A stretch of DNA of 64,000 bases from Sphingomonas arvum (GCF_026013565.1 NZ_JAPDOB010000001.1:434001-498000); one strand, 5' to 3'; counted from the first letter of the stretch, positions 51,692-61,122 are shown. The notes: a model not told the origin generated them from the sequence alone. Made by a program: numbers and translations.

Positions 51692-54226
51692 ATGTCCGCG
51701 AAAAGACCTTCCATTTGCTTCGTCACTAATGAACTCTACCCGTTAGGACCGGGTGGCATCGGGCGGATGTTGTACAATTTTGCCCGCCATAATGAGAGCT
51801 TGGGCTTTCCGGCGGACATCCATTTTCTTGTTCCGCAGCTGCTACTTGCGTCTCGGCCGGACGCCCGGGAAGTCCTTGACGAAGCGCTTGAAGGGCTAGC
51901 AACCGTGCACGTGTGCCCGGCGCTTAGATCCGTGCCTAGCCAGCTGGCGCAGCTGCTCGCAAAAGCCGAAGATTATCCTTGGACAAGTGAGTGGCTCTAC
52001 AGCGACTCGTATCGCTACTATCTAGGCCTCAAGCTGGCTCAGGAGAGACTGGGCGCTGCATTTGATGTCATCGAGTTTCCTGACTTCGGTGGATGGGGCG
52101 TTGCCAGCCTGGAAGCGAAGCGTGCCGGATTGGACTTCGCAGATACTCTGATAAGTGCCCGCGTGCACTCGACGCAGGGCATTCTCTACGGAGTCGAACG
52201 CTACGCATATGACCCGGGGCACTGGGCCGGCATCATGTTCGACGCTGAGCGGCACCTCTTCGCCAATGCCGACCTGATCGTCGGACATGATCCAGCGATC
52301 ATAGACTACACCGCCCGTAGCTATGCTCTCGAGGAGCGATGGCACGGGCGAACCGTTCTCGAGTTCCCACCGATCTACATCCGAACCGCGCCCGGCACCT
52401 ATGTCATTGCGGACAAGGTCGATAAGCCGGGTTCTGACGATTCGATTGACTTCCTGTTCGGTTCGCGGCTGCAACCCGTCAAGCGCCCAGATCTCTTCAT
52501 CCGTGCCGCCATCCTCTATCTCGAGAACCATCCTGCGTACGCCGGCACGTTCCGGCTAGTTTGCGGCGGCTGGGATCGGGCGTTTGTCGAAATGCTGAAA
52601 TCCTTGGTGCCCGGCGGTCTTTCCGAGCGGATCAGGTTCATCGAGAAAGCCAACCCTGACGAGCGGCAGTACTACATCGAACGGTCGATCGTGGTGGTGC
52701 CATCTGACTATGAAAGTCTGTGCCTGTTCGCGTTCGAGGCGGCACTCGCGGGCCGCAAGGTCATTCTAAACGGCACCTGCCCGGCCTTTGGTAACGGTTA
52801 CCGCTGGCGGGATGGTGGAAACTGCCTCCTATTCGACGGGACAGTCGAATCGCTCGCGGCCACGATGCACAACGCCCTGACCTGGCGGCCGGCCACGGAG
52901 ATCGAGGTGGCGCCGAGCATGCCTTACTGGCTGAGCGAAAAGATGGGAGAGCCTGAGCCAGCCCATCCGACATCCGCCGACATTCGGATCTTCTGCTACG
53001 GTGCGCAGTCGACAACCGAGGTCCACCGCCAACTCGATATGGCAATTGCGCTGGAAGAAGCCCTCAAGGGCGCTGGTCGGCGTTGCGAGATCACGTTCCA
53101 ATTGCCCAGGGGTAGCTTCGAGCCTGATGGTTCGGAGGCCAAGGCCATCCATCAGCGTGGCTGGGCCGTTGTTTTCAGTTCCGGCAATCGTGAATGTCCT
53201 GCCATGTTTGGCCGCCGTCTTGCCGCTCTCGGTGACGGCGCTGTCCTGCTCTTCCCCTTTGGGTACGAACCGTCTGCGGCATTCGTCAGCAATGCCTTTG
53301 ACGTTCAGGCATCTGACCCCGCCCTGGCGTTGGTCGGTGGCCATGTCGAACTCGTCGACAGCGCGACTGGCAGAAGCGATTATCTTCGGGTCTATTCAGG
53401 GGAAGCCCCATCGACTGCTCTGCTATCAAGTCGGATCGCGCCGACGTTGAGCGTGGTGAATCTCAATGCCGTGAAACGGATCGGCTTCGACCCACTCGCT
53501 GGTGGCCTCTGGTTTGAGGTATTCGCCCGACTGTGCGCCTTGAATGGCGAGCGCATTGCCGTTCTTCCAATGGTTGCTGGTACGCTCGATCCTTTCTCGC
53601 AGCGTAAGCTCGAAACAACGAAGCGCATTTCTGCCGGACTGCTCGATCAACTCGGTCGTGCGGCAGGCTGGCAAGCACGCCTTCTCAGCGTTGATCCGGT
53701 CCAAGTGCCCAGTGAAGCCGATGGTACGCCGCTCCCGTTGCAACCACATCAGCTACGCCAGGTGCTTCGTGTCCATCCTGCTCGCAAGGAGCGCGCCTGG
53801 GAACCGGTCGGCTGGCAGGAAAATGCTCATGGTGCGCTTGTTCATCCGCTCGATGGCGAGGTCACGATTGCTGAGATCCCTGGGGTGTACCGTCGGATCA
53901 GTGGTCTCACTGCCCACGTCCGGAACATGCGTAATGACAATGACGGTGCCTTGGTGGCTGTCGCACTCGCGCGCTCGCAGGTATCGACCGATCGCATCCT
54001 CCAGGTCGTACAAAGCGGTGCTCACGCAGAAGATGTGGCGTTAAGCGCGTGGCGTAGGATCGAGCCCGGCACTGCCTTGAAGATCGCCTGCCCTTGTTAC
54101 GGCGTGAGCAAGGGCAACGACAAGATCCTGCTCTTTAGCCGAGTGCCCGATGGCAAGAGCGAGGAGAACGCAGAAATTGTGTTTACGGGAGTGGACCTGC
54201 ACTTCAACGATCAGACGATTGGATGA
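51692..54226 (+). CDS. multi-domain glycosyltransferase: GT4 domain with additional C-terminal region
   Basis: The 844-residue protein begins with a GT4 GT-B unit: ICFVTNELYPLGPGGIGRMLYNFARHN, FLFGSRLQPVKRPDLFI and VVPSDYESLCLFAFEAALAGRKVI (EX7E type). From about 430 a second GT2-like region follows (IFCYGAQSTTEVHRQLDM, VLLFPFGYEPSAAFVSNAF, RIGFDPLAGGLWFEVFARL), lacking the DxD motif in usual form, then a C-terminal beta-rich part. The ATG at 51692 is chosen; TTG at 51686 is possible. It is the neighbour of the previous gene with a 6-nt spacing. Confidence 0.8.
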   Translation: MSAKRPSICFVTNELYPLGPGGIGRMLYNFARHNESLGFPADIHFLVPQLLLASRPDAREVLDEALEGLATVHVCPALRSVPSQLAQLLAKAEDYPWTSEWLYSDSYRYYLGLKLAQERLGAAFDVIEFPDFGGWGVASLEAKRAGLDFADTLISARVHSTQGILYGVERYAYDPGHWAGIMFDAERHLFANADLIVGHDPAIIDYTARSYALEERWHGRTVLEFPPIYIRTAPGTYVIADKVDKPGSDDSIDFLFGSRLQPVKRPDLFIRAAILYLENHPAYAGTFRLVCGGWDRAFVEMLKSLVPGGLSERIRFIEKANPDERQYYIERSIVVVPSDYESLCLFAFEAALAGRKVILNGTCPAFGNGYRWRDGGNCLLFDGTVESLAATMHNALTWRPATEIEVAPSMPYWLSEKMGEPEPAHPTSADIRIFCYGAQSTTEVHRQLDMAIALEEALKGAGRRCEITFQLPRGSFEPDGSEAKAIHQRGWAVVFSSGNRECPAMFGRRLAALGDGAVLLFPFGYEPSAAFVSNAFDVQASDPALALVGGHVELVDSATGRSDYLRVYSGEAPSTALLSSRIAPTLSVVNLNAVKRIGFDPLAGGLWFEVFARLCALNGERIAVLPMVAGTLDPFSQRKLETTKRISAGLLDQLGRAAGWQARLLSVDPVQVPSEADGTPLPLQPHQLRQVLRVHPARKERAWEPVGWQENAHGALVHPLDGEVTIAEIPGVYRRISGLTAHVRNMRNDNDGALVAVALARSQVSTDRILQVVQSGAHAEDVALSAWRRIEPGTALKIACPCYGVSKGNDKILLFSRVPDGKSEENAEIVFTGVDLHFNDQTIG

Positions 54227-54514
54227 TCGTGATCAAGCCAGCCAATCATTTCGTGCGCCGAGCGACCTGAGTGCCGTGGACGGAAGCAGCTGATGTGGGG
54301 CGGCGGGTGCCTCGTATATCGGGTGGACCCACTGCATACGGCATGCGGGTCAGCGGTCCGCCCCCTTTTGCCCGTTCGTCGACGTCACTGGCCAGAGCTA
54401 TGCATGCAGCATGCAACGACTAGTTGCTCGAGCTAACACGCCTCAAACAAGCTCCTAGCGAGTCCATTCTCACCCTGCTAGGCAAGCCAAGCTAAGACGA
54501 TCTGGTGGAATGAA
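54227..54514. other. 288-nt spacer inside the capsule locus
   Basis: No gene is supported. A hairpin at 54326-54351 (GACCC/GGGTC with inner GCAT/ATGC around ACGGC) could end the transcript of the GT gene. The spacer also contains several GCATGC-type palindromes around 54400-54416. Confidence 0.5.
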
Positions 54515-55417
54515 ATGGATTATTACGAACTCGCCGCGAAGAACCTTAGAGCCATCGATTTGGTGAGGTTTGGTAACCGTCCTGATAACATTACGGATTG
54601 CAATTTAGAGATTGGCTACCGCGGCTTCGTCAACTGCGTGGCTGCTGAAGGTAGCGATCCTTTTGTGATGTTTACCAACGCGGACGACTTCGTTGCCGGG
54701 TCGTATTTCTACAATGGGCCAGCAAGCTTCGAGACGGGAACTTTACGGCTTTGGGATCATCTGGTCAGAAAGTCCACTTGGATCTATGACGTCGGCGCCT
54801 ATACTGGCGCATTCGCCTTGGCGGCTGCAGCAGCGAACCCGTCATGCTATGTTATGGCATTCGAGCCATCCTTCATCACCTACAGCCGTTTACTTGTGAA
54901 TATCAGTGCCAACCGCTTCGATGATCGGATAGCGCCATTGCGGTACGGCCTTGGAGACGCGGTTAACGAGTTGGAGTTACGGCATCCGTCCGGTGTCTAT
55001 GTCATGGCAAGTGGCGAAAGCTTCGTTGACTCGCATATTGCTGACCCATGGTTCGTCGAGAAGGTCCCGGTTACCACTCTGGAGGAGCTGGTCGGCAACC
55101 AAAGCCGCTATCGCAAGCAGATCGTCGTCAGCACGGAATTCAGCGGGGTAGACCTGCTAAAGATCGATGTCGAAGGCTTTGAGGCCAATGTTCTCAAGGG
55201 CATGCAGGGCATCATCCGCGAGCATCGCCCCACGGCGATCGTCGAGATACTGGAACCTTCTGGCGTGGCTTCCATCCTGGAGCTGTTCGGCAGCGGCTAT
55301 CAGGTTCGCCACATCAACGAAGAAACCGGATCTCTGTCAGATGTGCCGGTCGGCACCAACAAGTTGTTCATTCACGAGGATCATGCTGCGTTGTTGGACG
55401 GGTACTCTTCCCTCTAG
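54515..55417 (+). CDS. FkbM-family methyltransferase
   Basis: The 300-residue SAM-dependent enzyme has DVGAYTGAFALAAA (motif I), MAFEPSFITYSRLLVNI, VPVTTLEELV, LLKIDVEGFEANVLKGM and a C-terminal EILEPSGVA. The family O-methylates sugars and polyketides. GGTGGAA precedes the ATG. In the capsule locus it probably methylates a sugar of the repeat unit. Confidence 0.88.
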   Translation: MDYYELAAKNLRAIDLVRFGNRPDNITDCNLEIGYRGFVNCVAAEGSDPFVMFTNADDFVAGSYFYNGPASFETGTLRLWDHLVRKSTWIYDVGAYTGAFALAAAAANPSCYVMAFEPSFITYSRLLVNISANRFDDRIAPLRYGLGDAVNELELRHPSGVYVMASGESFVDSHIADPWFVEKVPVTTLEELVGNQSRYRKQIVVSTEFSGVDLLKIDVEGFEANVLKGMQGIIREHRPTAIVEILEPSGVASILELFGSGYQVRHINEETGSLSDVPVGTNKLFIHEDHAALLDGYSSL

Positions 55418-55714
55418 CTTGGGCCGGCGTCTCTGCCAGCGGTACGACACAGCTCTACTTGCGGTGAGACCTCGTGCCGGGACTCGCAGATGCGGGAGCG
55501 CTGACGGCCGCTACTGGAGTGGAGTTCCGGAGAGTTAGTAGTTGAGAGCGGCTGTGGTATCATCGCGCTCGTCTTGCGGGAGCAGCAAAGGCTAGCGTGG
55601 GGCCAAGCGCCTGTTTAAACGTCTTTTCTGGCAAAGTTGGTTTGCTTCAGCTAAGCGACAGCCAATCGCATCCACAGGCCAGCCTGCACTGCATGGCGCC
55701 AAGAGGTCCCTCGA
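55418..55714. other. 297-nt spacer before kpsE
   Basis: No gene is supported. It should hold the promoter for kpsE-M-T. I looked for a -35/-10 pair and found none convincing. AAGAGGT before 55715 is the kpsE ribosome-binding site. Confidence 0.5.
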
Positions 55715-56878
55715 ATGAACGCCAACAATTTCGATCACGAAACCGTGACGGAGGCCCTGCGACGGTCGCAGCGTCGGTCTTGGTGGTACCGACAGCGCTG
55801 GATGGCTTTGTTTGTGGGGCTGCCCACCGTGCTAGCCGCTATCTATTACGGGCTGATCGCGAGCCCCGTTTACGTCAGTCACTCGAGTTTCGTGATCAAG
55901 TCGCCCAACCAGCGTCCGACGCCGACGCTGTCCCTAGCCAATATCGTGCAGACCTCGGGGCTTGGCATGGGAAGCGAGCAGACCAAGGAGATCCTTCAGT
56001 ATCTCCGTTCGCGCAATGCTCTTCGCGATCTACAGACGCGGACGAACGTGCGCGCTGCTTATTCCGCTCGTGGAGCAGACTTCCTTTCCCGCTTCCCGAG
56101 GCCATTCCGCGGAACGACCTTCGAAGACCTGTTCCGCTACTATAATGCGATGGTCGCTGCGGAGATCGACAACGAAAGCAACATGGCGGTGCTGGAAGTA
56201 AAGGCATTCACGCCGGAAGATGCATACGCCATCAACGGCCGCCTGCTCGGCTTAAGCGAGGCTCTGGTAAATCGATTGAACCAGCGGGCCGAAAATCGAG
56301 CCATCACCGAAGCCGAGCGGCGCGTGTTGCAAGCCGAGGAGCGTGTACGCAACGCTCGTGTCGCGCTCAGCGCCTACCGAAACCAGACGAGTATCATCGA
56401 TCCTGAGCGGCAAGCTCAAGGCGTGTTGGAAGTTTCGAACCGGCTCATCACGGAACAGGCAGCATTGCAGGCTCAGCTTGATCTGATGGTCCAAGTGGCT
56501 CCGCAAAACCCGGCGATCCCGGCTCTTCGGGAGCGAATCGCGGCAATTGGAACCGCCATCGAGAAGCAGAATAGCCGCGCGGTCGGGACGCCGCGGGCAA
56601 TCGCGTCCAGGCTGGCGACGTTCGAGAAGCTCAAGGTTGAGCAAGAGTTTGCCACGCAGATGCTGACCGCTGCGAATACGTCTCTGGAGCAGGCGCGCAC
56701 AGAGTCACAGAAGCAGCAGTTTTACCTTGAGCGAGTTGTAGAGCCTAATCGCCCCGACGATCCTGCTCTTCCGAACGGCATCAAGCAGGTTCTCACCATC
56801 CTGGGTGCGTCCTTGTGCCTCTACTTCATCGGCTGGATGCTGGTCGTCGGTATTCTCGAGCATTCGCCCGAGGATTGA
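55715..56878 (+). CDS. kpsE: capsule polysaccharide export inner-membrane protein (KpsE/CtrB type)
   Basis: The 387-residue PCP-3 protein has a cytosolic Arg-rich start, a transmembrane helix (FVGLPTVLAAIYYGLIASPVYV; helix about 32-52), a long periplasmic coiled coil (about 180-340: ITEAERRVLQAEERVRNARVAL) and a C-terminal helix (LTILGASLCLYFIGWMLVVGI). It bridges the ABC transporter and KpsD for capsule export. The downstream kpsM starts 2 nt after the stop. Confidence 0.92.
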   Translation: MNANNFDHETVTEALRRSQRRSWWYRQRWMALFVGLPTVLAAIYYGLIASPVYVSHSSFVIKSPNQRPTPTLSLANIVQTSGLGMGSEQTKEILQYLRSRNALRDLQTRTNVRAAYSARGADFLSRFPRPFRGTTFEDLFRYYNAMVAAEIDNESNMAVLEVKAFTPEDAYAINGRLLGLSEALVNRLNQRAENRAITEAERRVLQAEERVRNARVALSAYRNQTSIIDPERQAQGVLEVSNRLITEQAALQAQLDLMVQVAPQNPAIPALRERIAAIGTAIEKQNSRAVGTPRAIASRLATFEKLKVEQEFATQMLTAANTSLEQARTESQKQQFYLERVVEPNRPDDPALPNGIKQVLTILGASLCLYFIGWMLVVGILEHSPED

Positions 56879-56880
56879 CC

Positions 56881-57663
56881 GTGAGCCGTTTGACAGCGGG
56901 CTGGCGCATCCAGCGGAGGGTGGTCAGCGCTCTCATGCTCCGCGAGCTGGTGACGCGGTTCGGTCGTGAGAACATCGGGTTCCTATGGATCATGGCGGAG
57001 CCGCTGCTGTTCGCAATGTTGGTTGGCCTGCTCTGGCGGTTCATGAAGGGGCCAGAGGAGCATGGCGTCAGCGTTATTGCGTTTGTAGCAACCGGGTACA
57101 TCCCGCTGACTCTATTCCGGCAGTCGCTGCAGCGATCGGTCAAGGTCTTCAGCGTGAACGGAAGCCTCCTCTACCATCGCCAAATTCAGGTGCTGGATTT
57201 CATTCTCGTTCGGTTTCTAGTCGAAATGGTAGGCGCGATGATGGCCTACTTCTTCATCGCCGTACTGCTGATCACGGTGGGCGAATTTCCGGTACCGGCT
57301 AACCTCGGCATATTTCTTGTCGGCTGGTTTTACTATGCATGGTTCACCCTGGCTCTGGTCCTCTGTTTGGCTCCATTGTCTGAGAAGTCGGAGATTCTGG
57401 AAAAGTTGGTGCCCCTTACTACCTACATCGCCATTCCATTCTCGGGCACCTTCAACATGATGTCGTGGCTGACGCCGCCTGCACAAGCTGTGCTGTGGTA
57501 CTCGCCGTTTGTGCATGCCATGGAAATGATGCGTGACGGCATTTTCGGAAATCGTGTAGATGCCGAGTGGGGGCTGACTGTGCCGACCGCGGCCTGTCTT
57601 TCGTTGACGCTACTCGGGCTCATCCTGTGCCAGCGCATCCGGCGGCACCTGGTGATCGAATGA
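56881..57663 (+). CDS. kpsM: capsule polysaccharide ABC transporter permease
   Basis: The 260-residue ABC-2 permease starts at GTG 56881 (VSRLTAGWRIQRRVVSALMLRELVTRFGR) and has six predicted helices, with FLVEMVGAMMAYFFIAVLLI and IPFSGTFNMMSWL. With KpsT it moves the polymer through the inner membrane. The stop overlaps kpsT (ATGA). Confidence 0.93.
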   Translation: MSRLTAGWRIQRRVVSALMLRELVTRFGRENIGFLWIMAEPLLFAMLVGLLWRFMKGPEEHGVSVIAFVATGYIPLTLFRQSLQRSVKVFSVNGSLLYHRQIQVLDFILVRFLVEMVGAMMAYFFIAVLLITVGEFPVPANLGIFLVGWFYYAWFTLALVLCLAPLSEKSEILEKLVPLTTYIAIPFSGTFNMMSWLTPPAQAVLWYSPFVHAMEMMRDGIFGNRVDAEWGLTVPTAACLSLTLLGLILCQRIRRHLVIE

Positions 57664-58307
57664 TTATCTGCGACGAGATTACCAAGTGCTATCCGATGGG
57701 GGCGGGCCGTAAGCACGTGCTCCGCGGCCTGAACTTGGCCATCGGGAAGGGTCAGCGCATCGGATTCCTGGGCCGGAACGGCGCTGGGAAAACTACCATG
57801 ATCAAGCTGATCGGAGGCGTCGAGCTTCCTACATCGGGGAAGATCACGCGTCAGATGACTGTGTCATGGCCACTTGGCTTTGGCGGCGGCTTCCAAGGGA
57901 GCCTCACCGGCTACGATAACGCCCGCTTCATCGCCCGCATCTACGGACACGATTATCGCGAGCTGAAGGACTTCGTAGAAGATTTCAGCGAGCTCGGGGC
58001 ACAGCTTAAGATGCCCGTTAAGACCTACTCCTCGGGTATGCGTGCGCGTCTTGCCTTCGCGTTATCGTTAGCGATCGAATTCGATTGCTATCTTATCGAT
58101 GAAGTTATCATGGTCGGAGACCACAACTTCTACGAGAAATGCCACTACGAGTTGTTCGAGAAGCGTCGTGATCGATCGCTTATCTTCGCTTCACATAGCG
58201 CCGATCTCGTAAGAGAGTTCTGCAACGGAGCGGCCATCATCCATGAGGGCAAGGCGACGATGTACGAAGATGTTGGGCAAGCGCTCGAAAGGTACAATCA
58301 ACTTTAA
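57660..58307 (+). CDS. kpsT: capsule polysaccharide ABC transporter ATPase
   Basis: The 215-residue ATPase has Walker A GRNGAGKTT (38-46), the signature YSSGMRARLAFAL in the form SSGM and Walker B CYLIDEVI. Q-loop GGGFQGSLTGY and an H-loop in FASHS are visible. It powers KpsM. The ATG overlaps the kpsM stop. A convergent PhyH gene ends 4 nt beyond its stop. Confidence 0.94.
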   Translation: MIICDEITKCYPMGAGRKHVLRGLNLAIGKGQRIGFLGRNGAGKTTMIKLIGGVELPTSGKITRQMTVSWPLGFGGGFQGSLTGYDNARFIARIYGHDYRELKDFVEDFSELGAQLKMPVKTYSSGMRARLAFALSLAIEFDCYLIDEVIMVGDHNFYEKCHYELFEKRRDRSLIFASHSADLVREFCNGAAIIHEGKATMYEDVGQALERYNQL

Positions 58308-58310
58308 CGC

Positions 58311-59447
58311 TCAGCCCTGCCGATACGCCCGCCCCTCGCGATGGCCGTGCCGGCGATAGTGGCTAGCGGCGTCCATGCCCGATGCCGCCACGTCCGGATT
58401 AAGCTGGTAGTAAGCGGCTGGATCAAAGTCTTCCGGGAGTGCGCCAAGATCTTGATCGCGGCCATGATCTGATCGCTTTGATCGCTGCCAAGGCCAACGC
58501 CGTCGGCGGTCTTGGTCGAGCAAAGCTTGCCGGCGCGCTTCCGCGAAGTCCTCATTGAGAAAGCGGTTCCGCTGCAACTCGCCAGTGGCAACGTTTGTGA
58601 TCTCCCGAAGATCGAGGAAGCCGGTTGGCTCGTCCGAATGACCGGGCGTGTAGTAGACGCAGTCGTCGAAATAATAGTGGGTCACCTGCGACCAGCGCGT
58701 GCGGGTTCCATCGTGCTGCCGGCTTCCGCCATGCAGGAGGTTGGCGGCCCAGATCAGCGCCTGGCCCTTGCGCGCGCAGAACACCTCCTGCTCCGTGCCG
58801 GCCGCAGTCAGCATCGCCGTCCAGGCGTTCTCGAAGGGAGTTTGGGCCGACTGAGCGCGACTGCCCTGCGCCCGTCGGCCGATCATGAGATTGCTGAGCA
58901 CCGGCCATTTGTGTGACCCCGGCGCATAGGTGAGAGGGCCAGCATCCGGGTGCACGTCCTCCATCGCCAGCCACACGCCGCACATGAACCGCTCGGGAAT
59001 GCTGGAGAAGTGGTTGGAGTCGCTGTGCAGCGCCTGCTCCGTGCCAACGGGAAAATTAAGGGTCTGGAACGGGATTGCCGCGCGCCCGTAGAGGCGGCCG
59101 AGGAGCCGGAGCAGCTCGGGGTTGGCCGCGATCGCGCGGACGTCCTCGTCCTCGCGCCAGGCATCCTGAACCCGGCGGTTCGCGCCGTTGTTCTTGATCG
59201 ACTGCCGATCGTCCAAATCGATCCCGAAGCGCGGGGCGAACTTGCGCAAGACTCGTTCGATCCGCTGGTCGATCTCGGGGTCTGGGAAGTCGATCACTGC
59301 GAACCCGCGCTCATGAAGATCAGTCGCGATCCGCCGCTCCTCGTCCGTCCAGTCCGGACTCTGCACCAGGAGGTTGAAGATCGGCGATTCGACCAGCGGA
59401 ATGCCGGGCAGGGGGTTCGAGACGGGCACTGACGGCTTATCCAACAT
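58311..59447 (-). CDS. phytanoyl-CoA dioxygenase (PhyH)-family oxygenase with NPDV module
   Basis: The 378-residue Fe(II)/2-oxoglutarate oxygenase has the facial triad H141-S-D143 and H239 (LLHGGSRQH), then an Arg-rich linker and a C-terminal YYQLNPDVAASG..SHYRRHGHREGR, the same type of module as in the GT gene at 49379. It may hydroxylate or otherwise oxidise a capsule sugar or lipid; substrate is unknown. It begins inside the GT2 stop region (11-nt overlap) on the minus strand. Confidence 0.83.
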   Translation of the reverse strand: MLDKPSVPVSNPLPGIPLVESPIFNLLVQSPDWTDEERRIATDLHERGFAVIDFPDPEIDQRIERVLRKFAPRFGIDLDDRQSIKNNGANRRVQDAWREDEDVRAIAANPELLRLLGRLYGRAAIPFQTLNFPVGTEQALHSDSNHFSSIPERFMCGVWLAMEDVHPDAGPLTYAPGSHKWPVLSNLMIGRRAQGSRAQSAQTPFENAWTAMLTAAGTEQEVFCARKGQALIWAANLLHGGSRQHDGTRTRWSQVTHYYFDDCVYYTPGHSDEPTGFLDLREITNVATGELQRNRFLNEDFAEARRQALLDQDRRRRWPWQRSKRSDHGRDQDLGALPEDFDPAAYYQLNPDVAASGMDAASHYRRHGHREGRAYRQG

Positions 59448-61122
59448 TCACGGAGAAGGTCTCGCTATATCGGTCAAGATCGGGGTTGTGTAGCGGATCC
59501 ATGTAGGTTCGCGTTCCCCAGCGTTCTTGGAACACGCGGAGCTCCCGCAGGTAACGGGCGGAATGTTCCGGCGCCAGGTCATTGCCGCGCGACTTCGACT
59601 CGTAATGATACAGAATGGCATGGGGCGTGTAGACGTTTCGCCACCCCCTCTGCTGCAGCTTCAGGCAGAGGTCGACATCGTTATAGGCGATGGCGAGCTG
59701 AGCTTCGTCGAGGCCGCCAACGGCTTCGAACTTCTCTCGCGCGACCACCAGGCAGGCGGCGGTTACGGCACTGACATACTGCGCAACATGGGGTTGCCGA
59801 AAGTACCCAGGGCGGTTGGCGGCTAGAAAACGATGAGCATGGCCGGCTGCTTCGCCCATCCCGACGATTACCCCGGCATGCTGGATGGAGCCGTCCGCGT
59901 ACAGGAGCTTGGCTCCTACCGCCCCGACCTCCGGCCGAACAGCGTAGCGCATTAGCTCGGTAAGCCACTCGGGAGTGACGACCTCCGTATCGTTATTGAG
60001 AAGGCAGATGAACGAGCCGTGGGCTTGCTGGACGGCAAGGTTGTTCAAAGCTGAATAATTGTAAGGGGCGTCCGATCGGATCACCCTGACATTCGCGCGC
60101 CGGCCCAGCTCCGCCATGTAGGTCAGGGTCGCCTGATCCTTGCTGCCGTTGTCCACTATCAGGATCTCGAAAGGTGCGTAGTCGGTGCGTGCGAGCACGC
60201 TTTCGACGCAAGCTGTCAACAACTCGACCTTGTCACGAGTCGGGATGATGATGCTGACGAGAGGGTGAGGGGGTTGCAGCTGCCAGCGAACCCGGACGGT
60301 GTTGTGCGGTCCGGTGCCGACCTCCGCTTGCGAGCCAAGCTGATCGCCGATCATCGCGGCGCGCGCGGCCGACGAGAGCTCCGCACGGTGCGCGACCTTC
60401 ACCAGAAGAGCCGGGACGTGGATAACCGTGCTGCTCGGCACTTCTGTCGCAAAGAACAGGATGTCACTGGCGGCGAGGGGCTCCCCGGACGGGGGCAGTC
60501 TGGCCAGGGTCGATTGAACCAGCGACGTCTTGATGGCCATTGCTGATGACAGGTAGTCGAGCGCCAGGAACATCTCGCGATTCCACTGCGGCTTCAACCA
60601 GAGCCGGGGCAGGCTTGCGTCGGCGTGCAACTGCTCCTCGTCGCCGAACAGAATGTCGGCCGCAGGATTCTCAATAATGGCCTGTGCAACCCGGAACAGG
60701 GCCGGCGGCAGCAGCTGATCCCCGGCGCGCAGGAAGAAGACGTGGTCGCCCGTGGCAGTCGTAACCGTACGGGCCAGGTTCTCGGCCGTGCACTCCAACT
60801 GCTCGCATGCCTTGTAGGCCTGGCTAACTACCGACTCTCGGGAGCCGTCGAGCGAAGCGGGTGAGCAATGGTCGACTGAATGGATGACGATCGTGATCCG
60901 CGGCTGACGGTGCCAACCGGCCACCTGCGCCAGTTCGGCTGGCGGTACGCTGGCCCTGCCTTCACGCCAGAGCTCGCGGGCGAGCGGCAGCGGCCTTACA
61001 GCATCCCGCAGACGGTGCCGAGCCCGCACCCGCCTTCCGGTCACTTGCCAATAGGCAGCTTCGAGTGCCTTGGTGGGACGCAGCGGCAACAGACGCAGGA
61101 AAACTTTCCAAAACGGATCCAA
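59437..61122 (-). CDS. glycosyltransferase family 2 protein (large)
   Basis: The 561-residue protein is organised like the gene at 46738: an N-terminal ~250-residue domain (VTTATGDHVFFLRAGDQLLP, DILFGDEEQLHADASLPRLWLKP) and a C-terminal GT2 domain (VSIIIPTRDKVELLTACVESV, VDNGSKDQ, LLNNDTEVVTPEWL, GAVGAKLLYADGSIQHAG, YNDVDLCLKL, ESKSRGND). It is in a separate leftward unit with the PhyH gene. It is probably a sugar transferase of the capsule. Confidence 0.87.
   Translation of the reverse strand: MDPFWKVFLRLLPLRPTKALEAAYWQVTGRRVRARHRLRDAVRPLPLARELWREGRASVPPAELAQVAGWHRQPRITIVIHSVDHCSPASLDGSRESVVSQAYKACEQLECTAENLARTVTTATGDHVFFLRAGDQLLPPALFRVAQAIIENPAADILFGDEEQLHADASLPRLWLKPQWNREMFLALDYLSSAMAIKTSLVQSTLARLPPSGEPLAASDILFFATEVPSSTVIHVPALLVKVAHRAELSSAARAAMIGDQLGSQAEVGTGPHNTVRVRWQLQPPHPLVSIIIPTRDKVELLTACVESVLARTDYAPFEILIVDNGSKDQATLTYMAELGRRANVRVIRSDAPYNYSALNNLAVQQAHGSFICLLNNDTEVVTPEWLTELMRYAVRPEVGAVGAKLLYADGSIQHAGVIVGMGEAAGHAHRFLAANRPGYFRQPHVAQYVSAVTAACLVVAREKFEAVGGLDEAQLAIAYNDVDLCLKLQQRGWRNVYTPHAILYHYESKSRGNDLAPEHSARYLRELRVFQERWGTRTYMDPLHNPDLDRYSETFSVNVG

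Noticed and set aside
55580-55600. GGCTAGCGTG resembling an ops/JUMPstart element upstream of kpsE
   Set aside because: It lacks the full GGCGGTAGCGTG core and RfaH control is not established in this group, so I treat it as chance.
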